Source: JBBIVB01 sp964567515
GTDB taxonomy: Bacteria; Patescibacteriota; Patescibacteriia; Veblenbacterales; UBA10138
Direction: 5' to 3'
Assembly (NCBI GenBank): GCA_964567515.1
Contig: CAZMMW010000008.1
Span: 1 to 22,424, forward strand
Length of the DNA: 22,424 bases
A program made the translations under genes and the position numbers. This document shows, piece after piece, positions 6,221 through 12,594 of the stretch; position 1 is the first letter of the stretch, and every line of letters starts with the position of its first letter. The notes below the pieces were generated by a model, which saw nothing but the letters and a program-made list of their open reading frames with translations, made no database searches and was not told where the DNA came from.

Positions 6221-6339
6221 CTCAAAATACTGATAAGGAGCCAAAAAAGGTTGAGAGCCAACTCCAGGCTTTGGCCGAGGTGGCTTTGGAAACTTACTTT
6301 AAATTTAAAATTAAGGATAAACAAAATACTGACAAATAA
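6217..6339 (+). CDS. 40-residue ORF coupled to the HEPN-motif gene
   Basis: The ATG overlaps the TGA stop of the upstream gene (ATGA). The 40-residue product is acidic then basic and predicted helical (residues 10-35), with no cysteines and no membrane segment. The overlap argues that it is translated together with the HEPN-motif protein; it could be an antitoxin or stabilising partner. It is very short and has no recognisable homologue. Confidence 0.4.
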   Translation: MTQNTDKEPKKVESQLQALAEVALETYFKFKIKDKQNTDK

Positions 6340-6572
6340 GGCCGAAGTACTGTCTCATTTGTCTCATTTCTATATATGACCGTAGTGCCAGAAGCTCCTC
6401 TTTAAGAGAGGTATAAAAGGCTTGTAAGGGGTAGTCTTAGAGCGGTACGCGGAGCCATTAAATTAGATATGAACTCATTTTTGGAAGATGAGAATATTCG
6501 CTTGCATAGCCTCACCAGTAGCGGGAATGGGCTTCACAAAAATTTTTCGGTGGCTAAATCCATAAATACATT
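6340..6572. other. intergenic region without a credible gene
   Basis: The stretch holds a short hairpin CCTCT/AGAGG (6397-6411) without a T-tract, two tandem copies of TCTCATTT (6362-6378) and one copy of a 23-bp inverted repeat (6528-6550). A 61-codon frame starts at 6469, but it runs through that repeat and the regulator's operator and out of frame into the regulator, so I do not call it. Confidence 0.5.
6528..6550 (-). repeat. inverted repeat, left copy, flanking the restriction-modification cluster
   Basis: The reverse complement of these 23 bp matches 10146-10168 at 21 positions, and both differences are transitions. The AAAAATTTTT core is itself palindromic, but the flanking GAAG and CCA also match in this orientation. 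Weaker similarity seems to continue beyond (GAGGC and CAAG blocks). Confidence 0.55.
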
Positions 6573-6612
6573 ATATCCTATTTTGGGATTATACCACAAT
6601 AGGATATACAAT
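6573..6612 (+). promoter_or_regulatory. operator and promoter of the XRE regulator
   Basis: ATATCCTATT (6573-6582) is the exact reverse complement of 6598-6607. The inverted repeat overlaps a candidate promoter TTGGGA (6583-6588), N18, TACAAT (6607-6612). Transcription would start about 3-4 nt before the ATG at 6623, giving a nearly leaderless mRNA. The layout fits autoregulation by the encoded C-type regulator. Confidence 0.55.
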
Positions 6613-6622
6613 ACAAATAAGT

Positions 6623-6844
6623 ATGAGCAAGTCGGTTTACTCAAAAGACTATAAGGAAATTATAGAACGCCTGAAAAAGGCGCGTATTGAGGCCGATCTA
6701 TCCCAACAGGCAGTAGCCGATAAATTGGGTAAGCCGCAATCTTATATTTCAAAAATTGAATCCGGTGAAAGGCGACTTGATGTTGCCGAAATGAAGAAAT
6801 TTGCGGCTATTTACAAAAAGCCAGTAGATTTTTTCTTAAAATGA
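6623..6844 (+). CDS. XRE-family regulator (restriction-modification controller type)
   Basis: This 73-residue protein is essentially a single HTH_3 domain: helices 1-2 around residues 10-25, the turn and recognition helix around SQQAVADKLGKPQSYISKIE, and a closing helix ending at the C-terminus. Size and position match the controller (C) proteins of type II restriction systems, which bind an inverted operator at their own promoter and time endonuclease expression. The gene overlaps the endonuclease gene by 4 nt (ATGA), so the two are translated together. A perfect inverted repeat lies directly upstream. Confidence 0.85.
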   Translation: MSKSVYSKDYKEIIERLKKARIEADLSQQAVADKLGKPQSYISKIESGERRLDVAEMKKFAAIYKKPVDFFLK

Positions 6845-7533
6845 CTACCAATATTAAAAAATCAACTGACGCAATTAAATTCCTTCAAACATCGGAAGGT
6901 AAGATTTTAACTTATCTAAAAAAGATCGTTGGTAGTAAGGATTTCAGTTATCGCACTTTTGGCACAACTATTGAAGAACACCTAACAGATGCGATAGTTA
7001 AGATCTTAACCGAGGGTGGATTTATAAGGAGTAATTCTGACTATTCCGTTTCTCCTAATAAAAATTATTTTCCCGACTTTGAATTAAAAACAAAATCGGC
7101 TCTCGCCATAGAATTTAAGTCTGGTAATAGAAGTCAATATCGCGGTGGGAAATGGGTAAAAGTGAAAAATAGCGAAAATGATATGGGCACGCTTAATGAA
7201 TGGCCTAGAAAGATTGAAAAATTTGGCGGTGATAATATTTATTATATTTTTGTCATTTACAATTTTAATGATACAGATAAAGAAGTTTTGAGCGTTAAGG
7301 TTGCTCCATTCTATCAATTCATTGGGTTAAATAGCGGCAAAGTTCTCAAATACAGAGAGAAAGATGGAAATTTAAGGCCAAGAGATTTTGATGTTGAACC
7401 GTCAATAAAAACATTTAAACAATTTATGGAGCTATTGAATAAAACAATAGTTTATAGATCGAAAAGAATTATCAAGCGTCATCGCTTAATAATCAAAAAA
7501 ACAAATGAGGTCACTAGAAAAGAGTTGGATTAG
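6841..7533 (+). CDS. type II restriction endonuclease, PD-(D/E)XK fold
   Basis: This 230-residue protein is the probable cutting partner of the neighbouring methyltransferase. The catalytic core is visible: Pro78-Asp79, then Glu91-x-Lys93 in AIEFKSGN, with Glu45/Glu46 in an earlier helix as a possible extra metal ligand. The C-terminus is strongly basic (KRIIKRHRLIIKK), which suits DNA binding. The start codon overlaps the regulator's stop, and the gene runs convergent into the methyltransferase gene with a 20-bp overlap (7514-7533). The recognition sequence cannot be told from the sequence. The assignment rests on the motif and on the regulator-endonuclease-methyltransferase arrangement. Confidence 0.8.
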   Translation: MTTNIKKSTDAIKFLQTSEGKILTYLKKIVGSKDFSYRTFGTTIEEHLTDAIVKILTEGGFIRSNSDYSVSPNKNYFPDFELKTKSALAIEFKSGNRSQYRGGKWVKVKNSENDMGTLNEWPRKIEKFGGDNIYYIFVIYNFNDTDKEVLSVKVAPFYQFIGLNSGKVLKYREKDGNLRPRDFDVEPSIKTFKQFMELLNKTIVYRSKRIIKRHRLIIKKTNEVTRKELD

Positions 7534-9070
7534 CCGATTTATTCTTTTGCTTCGTAGTTAATTGAGGGTTATCAATTGGAAAAACTCCCTCGTCCTCGGA
7601 AATAGTTAAATTTCTCAAATACTTAGAGGCTGTTTCTGTTCCGTTTCCATTATACTTATAACCATTGCTTGAACGATAATTTACCTTCTTTAGTTTGTCT
7701 GCCACAATTTTTTTGTACTTTGGGTCAATGTCAATTCCGATAAAATTTCGGCCAAGTCTTTTTGCAGCTAAGGCAGTTGTTCCCGCTCCAATAAACGGGT
7801 CGAGAACTATATCATTTTCGTCTGTCGTCATAAGTACTAGCCGTTCAAGCAATGGCTCAGGAAGCTGGCAGGGATGAGCATCTCTGCGAGCGTTATGTCT
7901 TATTCGGTGTATATCTGCCCACACATCGCTTAGTAATGTTCCATGAGGGTGAATTTGACTTTTCTTTCCCCCATAATCCTTAATCATTTCTCCACAAGTC
8001 CTACATTTTTTGTGAGGAGCTCTAAGTTCATGGAATTTAAAACCCTTTGGAATCTTTGTATAAAAAAGTATTCCGTAATGTGCCGGCAAGAGAGTTTTTC
8101 CTAGTGGAGTACTCATTGAATCCCAAGCAATCCAGTGCTTGAAAATAGCAATCCTGTTTAGATGAGCCGCATAGTAAGTTAACCATTTCGGGATGTTGTG
8201 TACCAAAATTGTGCCTGTTGACTTTGTTATTCTCACCATTTCAGTTAGCCACCGCTCGCACCATTTTACATAATCATCAGTAGCCTTCTTGTCTTTATAA
8301 TTTCCGTATTTCTTGTTTAAGTTAAATGGCGGATCAGCAAAAGTCATATCAATCGAATTGTCTGGTATTTTCCGCATTTCCTCGATTGAATCTCCGCAAA
8401 TAATTTCATTGAGAGGAAGTTTTTTGTATTGTTTAATTTCCGTTTTAACTTCTGGAAGTGAAATGGCTACTGGAGTTTCTTCTCGGATAACATCAAGGAC
8501 AATTCCTTGGATTGAAACATCTCGCCCGTTTCTAAAAATTAGTGGCTCCATAGTTTTATTGGCGGGCTGTAATCGGATATGCCCTCTTTCTTTGTAGAAT
8601 TTCTTTAGTGTTGCTTCGTGGTTATCAATTAACGCAACTACTTTTTGACCATTTTCTGCGGTTTCTTGTTGATGAACCAAAACTATGTCTCCATCATTAA
8701 TATTTTCATCAATCATGCTTTCTCCGACAACGCGGAGAGCATAAACTTCTGCGGATGACGGAATTTTAGATTTTGGAACAGCGATTGTTTCTTTGTTTTG
8801 GATTGCCTCTATAGGTTGTCCTGCGGCAATAGTGCCAAGCAAGGGAATTTTTATCATTATTTCTATGCCAGTGGCCTCAATGGCACGTGGTTGATTTTCT
8901 TTTTTAGAAAGCATGCCCAAATTTTGAAGTTTGGAAACATGAAAATGGGCAGTTGAAACAGAAGCAAGTTTGAATTTCTTGCGTATCTCATCAAGAGAAG
9001 GGGCATATCCCTTTCGTTTTTGGTAATCAATTATAAAATCGAGAACCTGCTTTTGCTTTTTTGTCACCAT
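7514..9070 (-). CDS. LexA repressor/protease fused to a beta-class DNA methyltransferase
   Basis: One uninterrupted frame of 518 residues. Residues 1-200 are a complete LexA: a winged HTH starting VTKKQKQVLDF, the self-cleavage site Ala83-Gly84 (in TIAAGQP), the protease nucleophile Ser118 (GESM) and the general base Lys156 (ATLKKFY). These sit almost exactly where E. coli LexA has Ala84-Gly85, Ser119 and Lys156. After a linker, residues 219-465 form an S-adenosylmethionine-dependent DNA methyltransferase. DPPF (246-249) comes before the AdoMet motif DPFIGAGTT (424-432), the order of beta-class N6-adenine or N4-cytosine enzymes. Cys356, Cys359, His374 and His376 could form a zinc site in the target-recognition region. 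A promoter ending 6 nt before the ATG implies a leaderless mRNA. I infer that the enzyme protects sites cut by the convergent endonuclease and that RecA-stimulated self-cleavage would separate its repressor head from the catalytic part. Confidence 0.92.
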   Translation of the reverse strand: MVTKKQKQVLDFIIDYQKRKGYAPSLDEIRKKFKLASVSTAHFHVSKLQNLGMLSKKENQPRAIEATGIEIMIKIPLLGTIAAGQPIEAIQNKETIAVPKSKIPSSAEVYALRVVGESMIDENINDGDIVLVHQQETAENGQKVVALIDNHEATLKKFYKERGHIRLQPANKTMEPLIFRNGRDVSIQGIVLDVIREETPVAISLPEVKTEIKQYKKLPLNEIICGDSIEEMRKIPDNSIDMTFADPPFNLNKKYGNYKDKKATDDYVKWCERWLTEMVRITKSTGTILVHNIPKWLTYYAAHLNRIAIFKHWIAWDSMSTPLGKTLLPAHYGILFYTKIPKGFKFHELRAPHKKCRTCGEMIKDYGGKKSQIHPHGTLLSDVWADIHRIRHNARRDAHPCQLPEPLLERLVLMTTDENDIVLDPFIGAGTTALAAKRLGRNFIGIDIDPKYKKIVADKLKKVNYRSSNGYKYNGNGTETASKYLRNLTISEDEGVFPIDNPQLTTKQKNKSANPTLF

Positions 9071-9076
9071 ACTGAT

Positions 9077-9135
9077 ATTATAGAAAATAAATAGAAAGTG
9101 CGAAAGAGGTAGTTATCCACAATGATACTTATACC
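9077..9135 (-). promoter_or_regulatory. promoter and candidate operator of the LexA-methyltransferase gene
   Basis: On the minus strand, TTCGCA (9099-9104), a 16-bp spacer and a perfect TATAAT (9077-9082) end 6 bp before the ATG at 9070, so the transcript is probably leaderless. Upstream of the -35 box is an imperfect dyad: GGTA (9108-9111), TATC (9114-9117), GATA (9124-9127) and TACC (9132-9135). It lies between this gene and the divergent gene at 9169 and is a possible site for the fused LexA domain. It does not match the classical E. coli or Bacillus SOS boxes. Confidence 0.45.
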
Positions 9136-9168
9136 AGAAATTTATGAAAAAGTAGCTGAAATAAAATC

Positions 9169-10131
9169 ATGAAAAAAGAAGAAAAAATATTTATACACAA
9201 TGAGCTTTTTCCGCAAATAGAATCTGAAGAGCAATTTCAAGGTTATGTTAAGTCTCATCCTGAATTTGACCCGGAGTATATTTTGCAACATTACTATATT
9301 CACAGGCTGGATACTCGTAATTGGCTTGAATCAATATGGAAGCGATATCGTGATTATGCCGAGCCAGATTTTTTAACTCATTTAAGAGAACCAAAAGGAT
9401 TTCACCCCTTTACTTGGCAGATGTATCTTGCATCAGTGTTTTTAAACAAAAACTATCAACTTCATGCAAATAAAGGCACTGGACCAGATTTGCAAATTAA
9501 AATTGGGGACAAAAATATTTGGATAGAAGCAGTGAGAACAACGCCCGGAGAAGACAAATCTTCTGCGGGCTTGCCTCAAAGCGGTGCCATATACGACGGT
9601 CTCGATCCAAGAGTGGCAAGAATAAGTAATGCACTTACAGAAAAACATAAGAAGTATGTGGAAAAATATAAGGGTTCAATTTGTAAAGAAAATGACCCAT
9701 TTATTATCGCAATCAATGGTAGCGAAACAAATTCGCTCAATGAAAGTAGGGCTGCAGAAGCAACTGTGTATGGTCGTGGCAATGATGTATTAAAACGAAT
9801 GCCGGATGGAAGTATGCAAGGAGGATTTTACGAACTGCACGAATCTTTTACGATACAAAAAGATGGTATACCAGTTACAATACCAGCGAATTATTTTTGC
9901 AATGACACACATAAAGAGATAAGCGGGATTATTTATTGTGAGCAACATATTATAAATGCAAATAATTACGGCAGAACACCAGAGGGAAATCTTTATTTTC
10001 TATTAAATTCATATGCGAAAAATAAAATTGATACAAAGGAATTTAATATCGGCAAACTTATTTTAATGAATAACAATAGACAAATAATTAGAGAGTACGA
10101 AAAACCAAAAGAAGATACATTGACTAAATAG
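9169..10131 (+). CDS. restriction-endonuclease-like protein, divergent from the methyltransferase
   Basis: This protein has 320 residues. Gly105-Pro106-Asp107 followed by IWIEAVRTTPGE (Glu120) resembles the PD-(D/E)XK core, but the usual lysine two residues after the glutamate is Val122, with Arg123 next. DPFIIAING (176-184) follows, as in a set of restriction-associated proteins with a WIEA-type motif that I recall. It may be a second nuclease with a shifted catalytic residue, or an accessory protein of the restriction system. It shares the 98-bp intergenic region with the LexA-methyltransferase gene, so a common operator is possible. No clear Shine-Dalgarno sequence precedes the ATG. Confidence 0.5.
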   Translation: MKKEEKIFIHNELFPQIESEEQFQGYVKSHPEFDPEYILQHYYIHRLDTRNWLESIWKRYRDYAEPDFLTHLREPKGFHPFTWQMYLASVFLNKNYQLHANKGTGPDLQIKIGDKNIWIEAVRTTPGEDKSSAGLPQSGAIYDGLDPRVARISNALTEKHKKYVEKYKGSICKENDPFIIAINGSETNSLNESRAAEATVYGRGNDVLKRMPDGSMQGGFYELHESFTIQKDGIPVTIPANYFCNDTHKEISGIIYCEQHIINANNYGRTPEGNLYFLLNSYAKNKIDTKEFNIGKLILMNNNRQIIREYEKPKEDTLTK

Positions 10132-10145
10132 CTAAGAGATTGTCG

Positions 10146-10168
10146 CCGAAAAATTTTTGCGAAGTCCA
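10146..10168 (+). repeat. inverted repeat, right copy, flanking the restriction-modification cluster
   Basis: This 23-bp sequence is the inverted partner of 6528-6550 (21 of 23 positions). It lies 14 bp after the stop of the nuclease-like gene and marks the right edge of the accessory region. The remaining bases to 10287 hold no gene I can support. Confidence 0.55.
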
Positions 10169-10287
10169 AGCGAGGGCGAGGCAGTCAAGTCAGGTTTCGC
10201 TTTTTGGATTTGTGTATCAGATTTGGTAAAATGATTTCAAAAGTTTGCGAATGTTTTAATTCGGGAGTTGGGTTGATAAAATAAATT

Positions 10288-11001
10288 TTAATCAAAATAT
10301 TTTTTATCTTGATAAAAATATTTTTTATTCCACGACATTAGAGCGGTGTGTAAAAACATCTTCACTATAGTCCAGCGGCCAGTTTTTTGAAAACGGCGAT
10401 TAGTGACAACCAGGTGACCTTTGACAATGCCAAATTTTTTAAGAGCTACTTTTTTAGTTAAAAAATAATCTTCAGCATAAGTTACTTTTTCATCAAAACC
10501 ACCAAATTTATTAAATACTTGCCGTCTAAATAATATAAACATGCCACTAGCCCATGGTCTCAGAAATTGAGAGAAAAACTGCGCGACGTTATTTAAAAAA
10601 TAGATTAGTTTGTCAGCCCAATTACCATCCGGGCATTTTAAATAGGTAGTAACACAATCTAAATTTTTATCAGTTATCAAAGTCATAGCACGACTGAGCA
10701 GAGTGGCGTCTTTAAGCTCTACATCAGCATCAACAAATAAAATAAAATCCGAATCACTATTTTTAGCGCCCTGATTGCGGCCATAAGAAGGTAAACCACC
10801 ACTGACTATTTTGATATCAAGTTGATTTTGATAACTGAAAATTACCCCTTTAGTTTTATCAGTAGAATGGGCATCAGCCACTACGATCGGCATTTGATTG
10901 CCAGTTAAATAATCTTGTTGTAATAGGGAATTAAGCAGCTTGCCGATATAGTGCTCTTCGTTTTTTGCTGGAATTACAATAGCCAAGGAGGTTTTTGCCA
11001 T
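10288..11001 (-). CDS. family 2 glycosyltransferase
   Basis: This 237-residue GT-A fold enzyme transfers a sugar from a nucleotide donor, probably for cell-surface polysaccharide or glycoprotein. It opens with the family signature IPAKNEE (10-16), has Asp43 in VADAHSTDKT and the metal-binding DxD at Asp91-Ala-Asp93 (LFVDADVEL), and an acidic AEDYF motif near residue 190 where the catalytic base is expected. No transmembrane helix is convincing, so it is probably cytosolic or peripheral on the membrane. It is transcribed divergently from the pilin operon and is the first core-like gene after the accessory island. The sugar cannot be told from the sequence. Confidence 0.85.
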   Translation of the reverse strand: MAKTSLAIVIPAKNEEHYIGKLLNSLLQQDYLTGNQMPIVVADAHSTDKTKGVIFSYQNQLDIKIVSGGLPSYGRNQGAKNSDSDFILFVDADVELKDATLLSRAMTLITDKNLDCVTTYLKCPDGNWADKLIYFLNNVAQFFSQFLRPWASGMFILFRRQVFNKFGGFDEKVTYAEDYFLTKKVALKKFGIVKGHLVVTNRRFQKTGRWTIVKMFLHTALMSWNKKYFYQDKKYFD

Positions 11002-11010
11002 AGTGTTTAC

Positions 11011-11038
11011 AGTGTAACATTTTTAGATAAGATGTAAA
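11011..11038 (-). promoter_or_regulatory. promoter of the glycosyltransferase gene
   Basis: On the minus strand, TTTACA (11033-11038), a 16-bp spacer and TACACT (11011-11016), preceded by TG as in an extended -10. The -10 ends 9 bp before the ATG, so the leader is only a few bases. Confidence 0.5.
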
Positions 11039-11126
11039 AATATAGGGGAGACGATAATAAAGTTGAGCAAGAGATTTTTAATTTATAACTAAAACGGTTT
11101 TAAATGAGCAGAAGATTAGGATTTTA

Positions 11127-11135
11127 TGTTATAAT
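11127..11135 (+). promoter_or_regulatory. extended -10 promoter of the pseudopilin operon
   Basis: TGTTATAAT is a perfect extended -10 element, 23 bp before the first pilin ATG (11159). No good -35 box is visible at the usual distance, which is normal for extended -10 promoters. Confidence 0.5.
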
Positions 11136-11158
11136 AAAATACAGTAGAGTAGATTGTT

Positions 11159-11623
11159 ATGTTAGCTAGTAATTTAAAGGAACGAGTGAATCAGCCTGCT
11201 TTTACCTTAGCGGAGGTATTGGTAGTTTTGGGTATTGTCATAATGATTGCTTTGATAAGCATTCCTTTGTTTCGGTCGGATCAACAGAATTTGGAATTAA
11301 AGAGCTCGGCTAAGTTATTTGTTACCCATTTACGTTTAGCCCAACAGAAAACAGTTGGCGAACAGGTTACTTATTTGATTAAACTTTTTTCTTTTCCAGA
11401 TCGTTATCGGCTTATTAAGCGCACTACCGGTGATGAAACTATTTTAGAGCAAAGATTAACTACCGGTATTATTTGGCAGAATAAGGGAAACTTTACTAAT
11501 AATGAGATTATTTTTACTACCAATGGTGCAGTGGCGCAGTCAGGTATAGTAACTTTGCAAAATGTAAATAGTCACACCATTAGTATAGATATTAAACCAT
11601 CTGGCTATGTTAAGATTAATTAA
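11159..11623 (+). CDS. prepilin-like protein, GspH/FimT type
   Basis: This 154-residue minor pseudopilin belongs to a type II secretion or type IV pilus machine. A short basic leader ends at Ala14, followed by the N-methylation motif FTLAEV, with Phe15 as the mature N-terminus and Glu19 as the conserved Glu5. A hydrophobic helix (20-40) anchors it in the membrane before assembly. Ala replaces the usual Gly at -1 of the prepilin peptidase site, which some prepilins tolerate. The C-terminal domain is beta-rich. It is the first of four genes in the order of gspH-I-J-K, and its 3' end overlaps the next gene by 17 bp. Confidence 0.85.
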   Translation: MLASNLKERVNQPAFTLAEVLVVLGIVIMIALISIPLFRSDQQNLELKSSAKLFVTHLRLAQQKTVGEQVTYLIKLFSFPDRYRLIKRTTGDETILEQRLTTGIIWQNKGNFTNNEIIFTTNGAVAQSGIVTLQNVNSHTISIDIKPSGYVKIN

Positions 11624-12038
11624 TTTTCAAAAACAGCAGGGTTTCAGTTTAATGGAAGCTTTGGTAGCAGTCTCTATTTTAGCGTTAACTTTAGTGGCGG
11701 TAATTGGAGTCTTTCCTTTGGTTTTAAAGATGAATAAATTAGCTGAACAGACTACTTTAGCTTCTAATTACGCCAAAGTTAAATTAGAAGAAATTTTAAT
11801 TAAACCTTATGATGAAGTTGGCGCTGGCATTATTGAAACTCGGCACCGTTTATCTACCAATCCCCAAGATCGCATTTATAGCATTGAACGCCAAACCGAG
11901 GTTACCTTAGTAAATGCGAATTTGCAGACCAGTGGTACGGATGTGGGTTTAAAAAAGATTAATGTGACTATGTGGTGGCCCGGACAGTTTGGCGCGACTA
12001 ATTCTCTAACTATGACTAGCTTATTAGGAAAAAAGTAA
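11607..12038 (+). CDS. prepilin-like protein, GspI/PilV type
   Basis: This 143-residue protein has a leader ending at Gly12 and the prepilin motif FSLMEALVAV, with Phe13 at +1 and Glu17 at +5, then a hydrophobic helix. GFSLMEALVA is typical of GspI and PilV. After processing it should join the minor pseudopilin complex at the tip of the pilus or pseudopilus. It overlaps the gene before it and ends 1 bp before the next, so the operon is translated as a unit. Confidence 0.85.
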   Translation: MLRLINFQKQQGFSLMEALVAVSILALTLVAVIGVFPLVLKMNKLAEQTTLASNYAKVKLEEILIKPYDEVGAGIIETRHRLSTNPQDRIYSIERQTEVTLVNANLQTSGTDVGLKKINVTMWWPGQFGATNSLTMTSLLGKK

Positions 12039-12039
12039 T

Positions 12040-12594
12040 ATGTTGAGACGCCTAGGTTTTTCTTTAGCTGAAGTGTTGGTGGGATTACTGGTAGTTATTT
12101 TAGCTATCACCGCTATTTATTCTATTTATTTATTGTCTCGCACGGTTAAGAACCAAAGTGAAACTAGAGCTGAGTTAATACAAAACGAACGAGCTATGTT
12201 AGATAGATTAACTCGCGAACTAAGACAAGCCAACACTATCGTAACACTCTTACCAGCTGCGGAAATTATGTTTGAAGATGGTCATGGTAATTTGGCTGGC
12301 CAACCTATACAATATATTCGTTATTATTTAAACGGCACAGGTTTATATCGGGAAGTGAGTTATTATTCTTTTGCTAGTGACCCTTTAAGCCATGTGGTTT
12401 ATAATGAGATTGATGGCCTGGGTCATCCGCCTAATAAAACTATTACTGAGAATCGTTTAGTAGCGGAATATATTACTAATTTAAACTTTTCTGGCATAGC
12501 GGCTAAGGGTAATATAATTATTGATTTAACTTGCACTAAAGCTAATCAAACTATAAACTTAACTAGTTATGTTAACTCGCGTAACCTTAAATAA
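12040..12594 (+). CDS. prepilin-like protein, GspJ/PilW type
   Basis: This 184-residue protein has a very short leader (MLRRLG), cleavage after Gly6 and the motif FSLAEVLVGL with Glu11 at +5. A hydrophobic helix and then a helix with RAMLDRLTRELRQA follow; this helix resembles the region after the transmembrane segment in GspJ/PilW proteins. The remainder is a beta-rich globular domain. It is third in the H-I-J-K-like order, and its 3' end overlaps the next gene by 26 bp. Confidence 0.85.
   Translation: MLRRLGFSLAEVLVGLLVVILAITAIYSIYLLSRTVKNQSETRAELIQNERAMLDRLTRELRQANTIVTLLPAAEIMFEDGHGNLAGQPIQYIRYYLNGTGLYREVSYYSFASDPLSHVVYNEIDGLGHPPNKTITENRLVAEYITNLNFSGIAAKGNIIIDLTCTKANQTINLTSYVNSRNLK

Noticed and set aside
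6469..6654. 61-codon frame upstream of the XRE regulator
   Set aside because: It crosses the 23-bp repeat and the regulator's operator and enters the regulator out of frame. The protein looks like random translation of repeat sequence.
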